Below, piece after piece: positions 7,306 through 14,003 of a stretch of DNA of 18,014 bases (the first letter of the stretch is position 1; the number at the start of each line of letters is the position of its first letter). The stretch is from DASPXK01 sp035637315. GTDB taxonomy: Bacteria > Chloroflexota > UBA6077 > JACCZL01. Made by a program: the position numbers and the translations under genes. The stretch spans positions 1 through 18,014 of the forward strand of contig DASPXK010000371.1 in the NCBI GenBank assembly GCA_035637315.1, read 5' to 3'. A model generated the notes under the pieces. The model was not told the DNA's origin. It saw only the letters and a program-made list of their open reading frames with translations, and searched no databases.

Positions 7306-8226
7306 TTGGAAGCCCAATTCGAGGTCCACGATCGAGCGTTCCGCCGGCTCGTGCCAGAGGGCCAGACCGTCGAACGCATCGCAGCCGGCTTCGCTTTCAC
7401 CGAGGGTCCGGTCTGGAACGGCGACCATCTGTTGTTCAGCGACATTCCCAACAACAGGATCGTCCGCTGGCGCCAGCTGCCGGAAGGGCCAGAGGTGACC
7501 ACGTTCCGCTGCCCGAGCGGCTTCCCGCTCGGCACTGCTACCCGGGTCGCCCAGATGGGCTCGAACGGCCTGACCCTGGACCGCCAGGGAAGGCTGCTGG
7601 CCTGCGAGCATGGCAATCGGCGCGTCTCACGCACCGAGCCCGACGGCAGCGTCATTGCTCTTGCCGATCGATGGCAGGGCAAGCGCCTGAACAGTCCGAA
7701 CGACATCGTCGTGCGCTCAGACGGGGCCGTGTATTTCACCGACCCGCCGTATGGACTGTATCAGCAGACCGAGGGAAAGGAGCTGGACTTTCAGGGAGTC
7801 TACCGAATCGATCCGGATGGCAGTCTGCACCTCGTGCTGGACGACTTCGAGAAGCCAAACGGCCTCGCTTTCTCGCCGGACGAACAGACCCTCTACGTCG
7901 ACGACACCGCGCGGCGGCACGTCCGCGCCTTCGACGTGGCCGAGGACGGCAGCCTGAGCAACGGACGCGTGTTCGCCGAGCTGCAGCATTCCGACGAGGG
8001 TGGGCCGGATGGGATGAAGATCGACGTCGAGAGCAACGTCTACTGCACTGGCCCGGGTGCGAGCTGGGTGTTCAACGTCGCCGGTGCACTGCTCGGGCGG
8101 ATCATCACGCCCGAGCGTCCCGCCAACTGCGCTTGGGGCGACGCCGACTGGAAGACGCTCTTTATTACGGCCCGCCCCAGCGTCTACCGCCTGCGCGTCG
8201 CCGTGCCCGGCATCCCCGTTCGGTAG
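7306..8226 (+). CDS. SMP-30/gluconolactonase/LRE-like protein
   Basis: I place the start at TTG 7306 because AGAGGGGG (7291-7298) lies seven bases upstream and the family-like sequence begins there (EAQFEVHDRAFRRLVPEG). Longer frames run into the palindrome and the regulator gene. The 306-residue protein is a six-bladed propeller of the SGL type. Likely metal ligands are E33 (FTEGPVW), N132 (NSPNDIVV), N185 (KPNGLAF) and D235 (GGPDGMKID). TDPPYG and YVDDT are blade motifs. Known relatives hydrolyse sugar lactones such as gluconolactone or other lactones, with Ca or Zn; the substrate here is not defined. No signal peptide is seen. The stop TAG is the start of a TAGGGGC repeat element. Confidence 0.9.
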   Translation: MEAQFEVHDRAFRRLVPEGQTVERIAAGFAFTEGPVWNGDHLLFSDIPNNRIVRWRQLPEGPEVTTFRCPSGFPLGTATRVAQMGSNGLTLDRQGRLLACEHGNRRVSRTEPDGSVIALADRWQGKRLNSPNDIVVRSDGAVYFTDPPYGLYQQTEGKELDFQGVYRIDPDGSLHLVLDDFEKPNGLAFSPDEQTLYVDDTARRHVRAFDVAEDGSLSNGRVFAELQHSDEGGPDGMKIDVESNVYCTGPGASWVFNVAGALLGRIITPERPANCAWGDADWKTLFITARPSVYRLRVAVPGIPVR

Positions 8227-8269
8227 GGGCGCTGCTGGCTGCGGCGTGAGGTGCGGGGACCGGCCCTAC
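8223..8269. repeat. Repeat C element between two convergent genes, containing both stop codons
   Basis: GTAGGG (8223-8228) is inverted as CCCTAC (8264-8269), with GC-rich sequence between (GGTGCGGGGACCGG on the right side). The SMP-30 stop TAG (8224-8226) lies in the left arm and the infC stop TAG (8268-8266, minus) lies in the right arm. It may act as a two-sided 3' end structure, but there is no T-run. Confidence 0.65.
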
Positions 8270-8868
8270 GTCGTCCTGGCGGGCTCGGCAGGGATGGCAA
8301 CCTCTTCTTCGGCTGGCCTCGGCCGCGGCGCCGAGCGTGAGCGGGCCAGCACGGCAAACATCGCCCGCCCCTCCATGGCCGGCCCCTGTTCCACCACCGC
8401 GATGTCGTTGACCGAGCTCGCGATTCGGTTGATCTGGGCCCGAGCGATCTCCGGGTGGGCCGCCTCGCGGCCCCGAAAGCGGACGAGCAGCCTGACCTTG
8501 TGACCCTCCTCGAGGAAGCGGCGGGCCGCTCGCGAACGGACGGCCAGATCGTGGTCGTCGGTTCGCGGCCGCAGCCGCAGCTCCTTCAGCTCGGAAGTGT
8601 GCTGGTGCTTCTTTGCCTCGCGCTCCTTCTTGGTCTGCTCATACTTGTACCGGCCATAGTCCAGGAGCTTGCAGACCGGCGGAATCGCGTTTGCCGCGAC
8701 CTCGACGAGGTCCAGGTCGCGCGATCGAGCCATCTCGAGCGCATCGGCGATCGGAATGACCCCCAGCTGTGTCCCGTCCTCGTCGATGAGCCTCACCTCG
8801 GGCACGCGAATGGCACGGTTGACGCGCGGCCCCACAGGTGGGCGCGGAGGCAGGTTGCGGGATTGGAT
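8266..8868 (-). CDS. infC: Translation initiation factor IF-3, AUC start
   Basis: The 200-residue product contains the full IF-3 signature. The N-domain reads RVNRAIRVPEVRLIDEDGTQLGV with LEMARSRDLDLVEVA and PPVCKLLDYGRYKYEQ. The lysine-rich linker follows, and then the C-domain ELRLRPRTDDHDLAVRSRAARRFLEEGHKVRLLVRFRGRE. It binds the 30S subunit and checks initiator tRNA and start codon. The start is read as ATC at 8868-8866: AAGGAGG (8883-8877) lies eight bases upstream, and no ATG, GTG or TTG sits at that distance. A GTG at 8925 would add 19 unlikely residues (PCWFWRTIHGHS) across the leader and the Shine-Dalgarno. Rare starts (AUU, AUC) on infC are known and allow IF-3 to repress its own synthesis. 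A charged tail, PRPRPAEEE, ends the protein. rpmI and rplT do not follow. Confidence 0.96.
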   Translation of the reverse strand: MQSRNLPPRPPVGPRVNRAIRVPEVRLIDEDGTQLGVIPIADALEMARSRDLDLVEVAANAIPPVCKLLDYGRYKYEQTKKEREAKKHQHTSELKELRLRPRTDDHDLAVRSRAARRFLEEGHKVRLLVRFRGREAAHPEIARAQINRIASSVNDIAVVEQGPAMEGRAMFAVLARSRSAPRPRPAEEEVAIPAEPARTT

Positions 8869-8899
8869 TTCGAGCCCCTCCTTAGCGGAGTGTCCGTGT

Positions 8900-8953
8900 A
8901 TTGTACGCCAAAACCAGCAAGGCACAATACGTCATGTCAAAAAGGCCTGTCAA
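8900..8953 (-). promoter_or_regulatory. Probable sigma-70 promoter region of infC
   Basis: Reading the minus strand, TTGACA (8953-8948) and TATTGT (8929-8924) are separated by 18 bases. A second good -10 box, TACAAT (8905-8900), lies nearer the gene. GTATTGT (8898-8904) and ACAATAC (8924-8930) form a perfect 7-base inverted repeat overlapping both -10 boxes, which could be an operator or a leader hairpin. Prediction is from consensus only. Confidence 0.5.
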
Positions 8954-8971
8954 CGCCAGAGGAGACCGTCG

Positions 8972-9556
8972 ATGAGGCCTCGACACGCGCGGCGCATCGT
9001 CTTGGTCGGTACCACCGGCTCGGGCAAGACGCGCCTGGCTCGCGTCCTCGCTCGGCGACTGGACATTCGCCACGTCGAGCTCGACGCGCTCCACTGGGGC
9101 CCGAACTGGACCGAGGTTCCCGACGCCACCTTTCGAGAGCGAACCGCTCGGGCCGTAGCCGGCGACGCCTGCGTAGTGGACGGCAATTACCACGCCGTTC
9201 GCGACCTTGTCTGGCCGCGCGCCGAGATGGTCGTCTGGCTCGACTATTCGTTTCCGCGAGTGATGTGGCGCCTGCTGCGGCGCACGATCTGGCGACTCGT
9301 GACCCGCGAGCAGCTGTGGAATGACAACCGAGAACGGCTTCGCGAGCAGCTCTTCAGCCGCCGCTCACTCTTTCTCTGGGCGCTGAGAACATACGGCCGA
9401 CGGCGGCGAGAGTATGCCGCCCTGTTCGAACTGCCGGAACATGCCCACCTGCATGTCGTACGCCTCCGCTCGCCGCGAGCTACACGGGAGTGGCTGGCCG
9501 GCATCACGGATCGCGGGCCAATGGTGCGCTGCCGTCATGAAACGCGGGAAGCGTAG
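8972..9556 (+). CDS. P-loop kinase-like protein (adenylate-kinase/FlaR 'topology modulation' type)
   Basis: The 194-residue protein has Walker A GTTGSGKT at residues 13-20. It then shows HVELDALHWGPNWTEVPDATFRERTARAV, VVDGNYHAVRDLVWPRAEMVVWLDY, an Arg-rich lid-like region (VMWRLLRRTIWRLVTREQLWNDNRERL) and VVRLRSPRATREWL. These are hallmarks of a broad group of small P-loop proteins often annotated as adenylate kinase-like or FlaR. Nucleotide binding is well supported; the true substrate is not known. The ATG at 8972 is preceded by AGAGGAG (8958-8964) with a seven-base gap, so the longer upstream frame is rejected. It is divergent from infC with about 100 bases between. Its stop TAG opens a repeat C hairpin. 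Confidence 0.85.
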   Translation: MRPRHARRIVLVGTTGSGKTRLARVLARRLDIRHVELDALHWGPNWTEVPDATFRERTARAVAGDACVVDGNYHAVRDLVWPRAEMVVWLDYSFPRVMWRLLRRTIWRLVTREQLWNDNRERLREQLFSRRSLFLWALRTYGRRRREYAALFELPEHAHLHVVRLRSPRATREWLAGITDRGPMVRCRHETREA

Positions 9557-9578
9557 GGGCGGACCCGCGTGTCCGCCC
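9554..9578. repeat. Repeat C hairpin carrying the stop codon of the P-loop gene
   Basis: After the TAG stop (9554-9556), GGGCGGAC (9557-9564) pairs perfectly with GTCCGCCC (9571-9578) around a 6-base loop. The block reads GTAGGGGCGGAC, close to the 8223 element. The following 9579-9636 holds nothing recognisable. Confidence 0.75.
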
Positions 9579-9636
9579 TGGGCAAAGCGGCGGCCGGATA
9601 AGCACGCCCGCATTCTGTGATCGTGAGCTCTTTCTC

Positions 9637-9712
9637 TTGTCATCCTGAGCGCAGCGAAGGATCCGCGGCCCGGCGTGTGGGTACGGATCCTTCGCTTCGC
9701 TCAGGATGACAA
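9637..9712. repeat. Palindromic repeat A, copy 2
   Basis: The left arm (9637-9665) and right arm (9684-9712) are inverted with 28 of 29 positions matching, around an 18-base centre. This is the better-preserved copy. The right arm is identical over 29 bases to that of copy 1 (4170-4198). On the minus strand the arm reads TTG TCA TCC TGA, giving the last three residues and stop of the HAD hydrolase. Confidence 0.95.
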
Positions 9713-10390
9713 TGGAACCGGAAAGAACAACGCCGGCAGCGAGGCGACGCTCAGCAGCAGGTGAGTGTGCGGGCTGACCCCCAGGGTCTCCAGGCCGTGG
9801 GCGCCGCTCAGAACTCCGATCACCCAGCCGGCCCGGGCATTCCAGCCGGCCTGAAGGTCCAGTGGCGTATCCCCCACGACCGCGACCCGGCCGGCGTCCT
9901 GGACTCCCAGCTCGATCATCGCGCGGTAAATGAGGTACGGCGCCGGGCGGCCGGCGGGCGCGTCGTCGCTGGCCAGGATAAGGTCAAACAGCTCGGCCCA
10001 GCCGAGTCTGCCGACCAGCAAGTCGAGCAGCCCGCGGTCGAAGCCGCTGGTCAGGGCGAGCTTGATGCTCGCCGGCCTGAGCTGGCGGAGCGCCGCTTCT
10101 GCCCCTTCCACCTCGCGCACGTCGCCGCTCTCGTACTCATGGCGCAGCGCCGACTCGAACGTGGCCAGCGCCTGCTCGGCCACCACCGCCGCGTCCGTGT
10201 CCTGGCGGCCGCGCGCCGCCAGCTCCTGAAACACCGCCCGCTTGCTAGCCCCGCGCCGAGCCGCCAGCTCGGCCTCGGTATATGGGATGTCGTGCTCGCC
10301 CAGAGCGAGCCGATACGCCGCCAGCACCGCTCCATCGTCGCGCATCGTGGTCCCGGCGAAGTCGGTCACGAGCAGCTCGGGCAGCATCAT
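9701..10390 (-). CDS. Phosphonatase-like HAD-superfamily hydrolase
   Basis: The protein is 229 residues from ATG 10390; the adjacent ATG at 10387 is equally possible. AGAGGGGG precedes both. Motif I is VTDFAGTTM with nucleophile D10. Ala at position 12, where most HAD phosphatases have Asp, is typical of phosphonoacetaldehyde hydrolase relatives. Motif II is ALTSGFD, and motif III with the metal-binding acid is VVGDTPLDLQAG. The helical cap (about 20-90) contains RRGASKRAVFQEL, with a lysine where phosphonatases place their Schiff-base Lys, although alignment is needed to confirm it. It probably hydrolyses a C-P or phosphate-ester substrate; no phosphonate genes are adjacent. The C-terminus PLSS and its stop come from repeat A, so the natural end may have been replaced. 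Confidence 0.85.
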   Translation of the reverse strand: MMLPELLVTDFAGTTMRDDGAVLAAYRLALGEHDIPYTEAELAARRGASKRAVFQELAARGRQDTDAAVVAEQALATFESALRHEYESGDVREVEGAEAALRQLRPASIKLALTSGFDRGLLDLLVGRLGWAELFDLILASDDAPAGRPAPYLIYRAMIELGVQDAGRVAVVGDTPLDLQAGWNARAGWVIGVLSGAHGLETLGVSPHTHLLLSVASLPALFFPVPLSS

Positions 10391-10513
10391 TACCCCCTCT
10401 CGCTCTCGGCCCTCTGGGAGAATGCTTCCCAACGTCGGATCCGGGTCCCTGTCAGCGGCGTGGGGGCACCGAATCGGGGCGTTTGTGGTCCTCACGTGGC
10501 CAGCCAGCCAGGT

Positions 10514-11314
10514 TCACGCAGTCAGAAACGGTACCACAGCTTGAACGAAGGCCTCCGGCCGTTCGAGCATCGGATGGTGCCCACAGTTCGGGACCACCTC
10601 GAGGCGCGCGTTCGGCAACCGGGCCTCGAACAGCTCCGCGTAGGCCATCGGAACGACCTGGTCCTCGGCCCCCCAGACCAGGAGCGTCGGCGGGGTGATA
10701 CGATGGAGTCGCTTCTCCAGCCCCCGGTCGGGAATCGGCCATAGGAAGCGGGCCGCCGCGGCCAGGTTCTGGGTCCGCTGCAGGGCCGCTAGCCGCTGCT
10801 CCTCCTCCGCGAGCGGTGGCGCCAGAACCCGCCGCGCGGGCGCCGAAGCCGGTTCGTGCCAGCTAGCGGCCACCAGTTCCTGGCGGCCGACCACGAAGAA
10901 GTCCAGCACCGGCGTCTCGTCGATCCAGAGGCCGAGCGGGGCCACCAGCACGAGCCGCCCGACTCGCGCGCCGGCCAGCGCCGCCAGCTCGGCCGCGATC
11001 ATCCCGCCCAAGTCGTGGCCGATCAGGTGGGGTCGCTCCAGGCCGAGGGCGTCGAGCAGGTCGAGGTAGTACACGATCAAGTCGAGCACGTCGTCGAGCT
11101 GCTCGACACCACTTGACTCTCCGAAGCCGGGGTGCTCCGGCGCGATGACCTGGAAACGGCTGGCGAGCTGGCTCAGGAACGGCTGCCAGCCGCCGAGCAG
11201 CCCTTCGGCCCCGTGCAAATAGAGGAGCGGCCGCCCGGAGCCTGCCTCGAACAGCCGGACCTTGAACATCCCACCCCGCACCGCCTCGCTGCGTTCGATA
11301 GGCTCGGCACTCAC
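10514..11314 (-). CDS. Alpha/beta hydrolase with Asp nucleophile
   Basis: The 266-residue enzyme starts at GTG 11314, whose GTGA overlaps the TGA stop of the upstream LLM gene. Longer frames are shadows of that gene. The fold begins FEAGSGRPLLYLHGAEG, with the oxyanion HG at residues 34-35. The nucleophile elbow reads GHDLGG (99-104), so the nucleophile is Asp101 rather than the usual Ser. The acid is D218 (WGAEDQVVP) and the base His246 (NCGHHPMLERPEAF). Asp nucleophiles are typical of epoxide hydrolases and haloalkane dehalogenases, though the other diagnostic residues (two cap tyrosines or a Trp halide site) are not clear by eye. Co-transcription with a flavin monooxygenase-like gene suggests consecutive steps in breaking down an organic compound. 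Confidence 0.9.
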   Translation of the reverse strand: MSAEPIERSEAVRGGMFKVRLFEAGSGRPLLYLHGAEGLLGGWQPFLSQLASRFQVIAPEHPGFGESSGVEQLDDVLDLIVYYLDLLDALGLERPHLIGHDLGGMIAAELAALAGARVGRLVLVAPLGLWIDETPVLDFFVVGRQELVAASWHEPASAPARRVLAPPLAEEEQRLAALQRTQNLAAAARFLWPIPDRGLEKRLHRITPPTLLVWGAEDQVVPMAYAELFEARLPNARLEVVPNCGHHPMLERPEAFVQAVVPFLTA

Positions 11315-12582
11315 CGGATAGCTTCTCGAAGTGGCGCAGCAAGCTCGTTTCCACTGGGCAGCGGGGCTGGCTGGACGCGCCGCTCGCTCGGCAGGCTGCG
11401 TGGGGACCAGTGATCTTCCCACTCCGGCCACAGATCGCGCAGGCTCGGCAGCACCTCTCGCGCGAACAGCTCGGTGTTCTTCATCGCCAGGTGCTTGGGC
11501 ATGCTGCCGAACTGCTGGAGCAGCATGAGGTGGCCTACCCTGAGACTGCGGATGAGCTCGCGCAGCTGGTCGCGGACCGTGGCCGGGCTGCCGGCCACGA
11601 CGTACCCCTGCTCGACGAAGTCGCGCCAGCTCAGCGCCTGCCGCTGCTCGGTCACCTTGCGGCCCAGCTGGGTGGCGAAGCCGCGCTTGAGGCTGGCGAT
11701 GCTCCGATAGCCCGGCGGCCCGGTGAAGCCGTCGAAGAGGTGCAGGCAGCGAGTGTAGAAGTACTTGGCGTGCTCGGCGTAATCGGCCTCGGCCTGCGCG
11801 TCGCTCTCGGATACGGCCACGAGCTGGAGAAAGCCGGCCCGGTACGGGTTCGGCTCGATGCCGAGTCGATCGATCGTTTCCCAGTAGCCGTCCAAGAGCG
11901 CCTTGCCGCGCTTGTAGCCGTTGTAGCTCAGGTAGCAGTAGACGTGGTCACGCTGGGCCACCCATTCCCACGTCTCGATGCTGCCGCTGCCGGGCACCCA
12001 GATCGGGGGATGTGGCTGCTGGAGCGGACGCGGCCAGAGGTTGACGTAGCGCAGCTGGGTGAAGCGGCCATTGAATGCGAACGGCTCCGGCCGGGTCCAG
12101 GCCTGCATGATCAGCTCGTAGCCCTCGTCGTATTTCTCGCGCAGCGTGGCTGGCACCTGGCCGTAGCTGAGGCAGGTGTCCTGGGCGGTGCCGAGCGGGA
12201 AGCCGGCCACGAGGCGACCGCCGCTGATCACGTCGAGCATCGCGAACTCCTCGGCGATTCGGACCGGCGGGTTGTAGAGCGCGATGCTGTTGCCCATCAC
12301 CACGAGGGCCGCGCGCGAGGTGCGACGTGCAAGGGCGGCGGCCATCAAGTTAGGCGAGGGCATCAGGCCATAGGCGTTCTGGTGGTGCTCGTTGACGCAG
12401 ATGCCGTCGAAGCCCATCTGGTCGGCATACTCGAGCTCGTCGAGGTACTCGTTGTACAGGCGGTGGCCCTCGAGCGGCTCCCACAGGTGGCTCGGCACGT
12501 CCACCCAGACGCTGCGGTAGCGCTGGGTAAAGTCGGCCGGCAGCTTCTGCCACGGCATCAGGTGGAACCAGTGGAGTTTCAC
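11311..12582 (-). CDS. LLM-class flavin-dependent oxidoreductase (bacterial luciferase-like)
   Basis: A 423-residue TIM-barrel protein of the bacterial luciferase family. It starts MKLHWFHLMPW at GTG 12582, with GGGAG eight bases upstream. Typical features are EYADQMGFDGICVNEHHQNAYGLMPSPNLMAAALARRT, LYNPPVRIAEEFAMLDVISGGRLVAGFPLGT (the flavin-phosphate side) and PPIWVPGSGSIETWEWVAQ. AGSPATVRDQLREL near the end is shared by many members. These enzymes use FMNH2 or F420 to oxidise or monooxygenate small molecules; the cofactor and substrate are not decided by the sequence. It is the first gene of a two-gene operon with the alpha/beta hydrolase, joined by a 4-base GTGA overlap. The tail after EWEDHWSPRSLP is low-complexity. 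Confidence 0.93.
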   Translation of the reverse strand: MKLHWFHLMPWQKLPADFTQRYRSVWVDVPSHLWEPLEGHRLYNEYLDELEYADQMGFDGICVNEHHQNAYGLMPSPNLMAAALARRTSRAALVVMGNSIALYNPPVRIAEEFAMLDVISGGRLVAGFPLGTAQDTCLSYGQVPATLREKYDEGYELIMQAWTRPEPFAFNGRFTQLRYVNLWPRPLQQPHPPIWVPGSGSIETWEWVAQRDHVYCYLSYNGYKRGKALLDGYWETIDRLGIEPNPYRAGFLQLVAVSESDAQAEADYAEHAKYFYTRCLHLFDGFTGPPGYRSIASLKRGFATQLGRKVTEQRQALSWRDFVEQGYVVAGSPATVRDQLRELIRSLRVGHLMLLQQFGSMPKHLAMKNTELFAREVLPSLRDLWPEWEDHWSPRSLPSERRVQPAPLPSGNELAAPLREAIR

Positions 12583-12670
12583 GGCGTGTGCTCCCTCGTG
12601 TCAGGTCGGCTGTTCCACGCTATCTGGCGCCACAGCCATGATAGCCGGTCGCCCAGCGCGTGCCCGCGGC

Positions 12671-12708
12671 GGACCCTCCCCAGGCCCCTCTCCGCCTCGG
12701 GGACGGGG
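12671..12708. repeat. Half-copy of repeat D after the alcohol dehydrogenase
   Basis: Read on the minus strand, the bases just after the dehydrogenase TGA give GGAGAGGGGCCTGGGGAGGG, matching the right arm of the repeat D element at 13855-13876 with few changes. The partner arm is not clear, so this is a partial copy. The rest of 12583-12670 shows nothing definite. Confidence 0.5.
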
Positions 12709-13803
12709 TCACAGCGGAAACGTGATCACCCCGCGCGCCACCTCCCCGCGTCCCAGCCGCTCGAAGCCCTCGTTGATCTGGTCCAGCGTGTAGCGGCGCG
12801 AGACCAGCTCCTTGACCTTCAGCTTGCCGGCCAGCGTCAACTCGATCAGGCGGGGAAAGTCGATCCGCGGGCGGGCCGAGCCGTACCAGGTACCGATCAG
12901 CCGCGTCTCCTTGGTCACGAAGATCAGCGGGTCGATCGTCGACTGCGAGTTCTGGGGAGCCATGCCGACGATACAGGCGGTCCCCCCGGCGCGGGTCATA
13001 GCCACTGCCTGCTCGACCGTCTTACCGGTGCCGATCACCTCGAACGCGTAGTCAACCCCGCCGCCAGTCAGCTCACGGACCTGCTCGACCGGATCGCGCT
13101 GCGAGGCGTTCACGGTGTGGGTTGCGCCAAACTGGCGCGCGTACTCGAGCTTGTTGTCGAGCAGGTCCACCGCCACGATCTGGCCAGCGCTGACCATCGC
13201 CGCGCCCTGGACGACGTTCAACCCGACCCCGCCGCAGCCAATGACCGCCACGCTGCTGCCGGGCTGGACCTTGGCCGCGTTGATCACGGCGCCCACGCCG
13301 GTCGTCACAGCGCAGCCGATCAGCGCGAGCACCTCCATCGGCACGTCCCTGCGAACCGGGATCACCTGCTCCGCCGGCATCACGACGTACTCGGCAAAGC
13401 TGCCCATCCGCCCCAGCACCATGATGTCCTGTCCGTCCCGATGAACCCTGGCGGTGCCGTCGTGCATCACGAAGCGGTTGCCAGCGTAGCCCTCGCACAG
13501 CACCGAGCGGCCCTGCGTGCACAGCCGGCATCGGCCGCACTGGGGCCGGAACGAGAGCACAGCATGGTCCCCCGTTTGAATACCCGCCACCCCGGGCCCG
13601 ACTTCCTCGACGAACCCGGCCGCCTCGTGGCCCAGCAGGATCGGCAGGCCGTACTTCCACTCGCCCTTGATGACGTGGTAGTCGCTGTGGCAGACGCCTG
13701 TGGCGCCGATTCGGACCCGGACCTCGCCCGCTTTGGGCGGGTCGAGCTGGACCTCCTCCACGCTCAGCGGCTGCTGGTACTCGTTCAGAATCGCCGCTTT
13801 CAC
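12709..13803 (-). CDS. Zinc-dependent alcohol dehydrogenase (medium-chain family)
   Basis: The 364-residue enzyme starts at GTG 13803, with GGGAGGG six bases upstream. Catalytic zinc ligands are C38 (TGVCHSD), H59 with E60 (LLGHEAAG) and C164 (LIGCAVTTG). Structural zinc cysteines are C89, C92, C95 and C103 (CGRCRLC, then VLCEG). The Rossmann motif is GCGGVG (189-194), with D213 at the end of the second strand favouring NAD. The pattern CAVTTGVGAV resembles class III and NDMA-type alcohol dehydrogenases. It oxidises an alcohol or reduces an aldehyde; the exact substrate is open. It is divergent from the CoxL-like gene, which could oxidise the resulting aldehyde, a link based only on position. 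Confidence 0.94.
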   Translation of the reverse strand: MKAAILNEYQQPLSVEEVQLDPPKAGEVRVRIGATGVCHSDYHVIKGEWKYGLPILLGHEAAGFVEEVGPGVAGIQTGDHAVLSFRPQCGRCRLCTQGRSVLCEGYAGNRFVMHDGTARVHRDGQDIMVLGRMGSFAEYVVMPAEQVIPVRRDVPMEVLALIGCAVTTGVGAVINAAKVQPGSSVAVIGCGGVGLNVVQGAAMVSAGQIVAVDLLDNKLEYARQFGATHTVNASQRDPVEQVRELTGGGVDYAFEVIGTGKTVEQAVAMTRAGGTACIVGMAPQNSQSTIDPLIFVTKETRLIGTWYGSARPRIDFPRLIELTLAGKLKVKELVSRRYTLDQINEGFERLGRGEVARGVITFPL

Positions 13804-13824
13804 TTTCGTCCCTCCCCTTTTTGT

Positions 13825-13882
13825 CCCCTCACCCTCCCCCCTCTCCCACGCTTTGGAGAGGGGCCAGGGGGGTCAGGGCGCC
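13825..13882. repeat. Palindromic repeat D, copy in a divergent promoter region
   Basis: CCCCTCTCC (13838-13846) pairs perfectly with GGAGAGGGG (13855-13863) around an 8-base loop. The arms extend imperfectly (CCCTCACCCTCC on the left, CCAGGGGGGTCAGGGCGCC on the right). It lies between the Shine-Dalgarno of the dehydrogenase and the CoxL-like gene. The remaining spacer 13883-13990 shows no clear promoter by eye. Confidence 0.75.
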
Positions 13883-14003
13883 TCGTCGCCCGCCAGCGGA
13901 TCCAAAGCCGGGACGCGCACCTTCCGTCATCGGCAGGATAGCAGGCCAGAAATGGCCGTGGTACGATGGCGATAGGCCAACCCAACCCGCGGAGGGCACA
14001 CCG

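Noticed and set aside
8866..8925. GTG at 8925 as the start of infC
   Set aside because: It would include the TACAAT promoter box and the perfect Shine-Dalgarno within the coding region and add residues not seen in IF-3.
11410..13941. A very long open frame of 843 codons on the plus strand
   Set aside because: It is antisense to the LLM oxidoreductase and the alcohol dehydrogenase, both with intact family motifs. Its translation is rich in His, Arg and Leu with no recognisable domain, as expected for the antisense of GC-rich genes.
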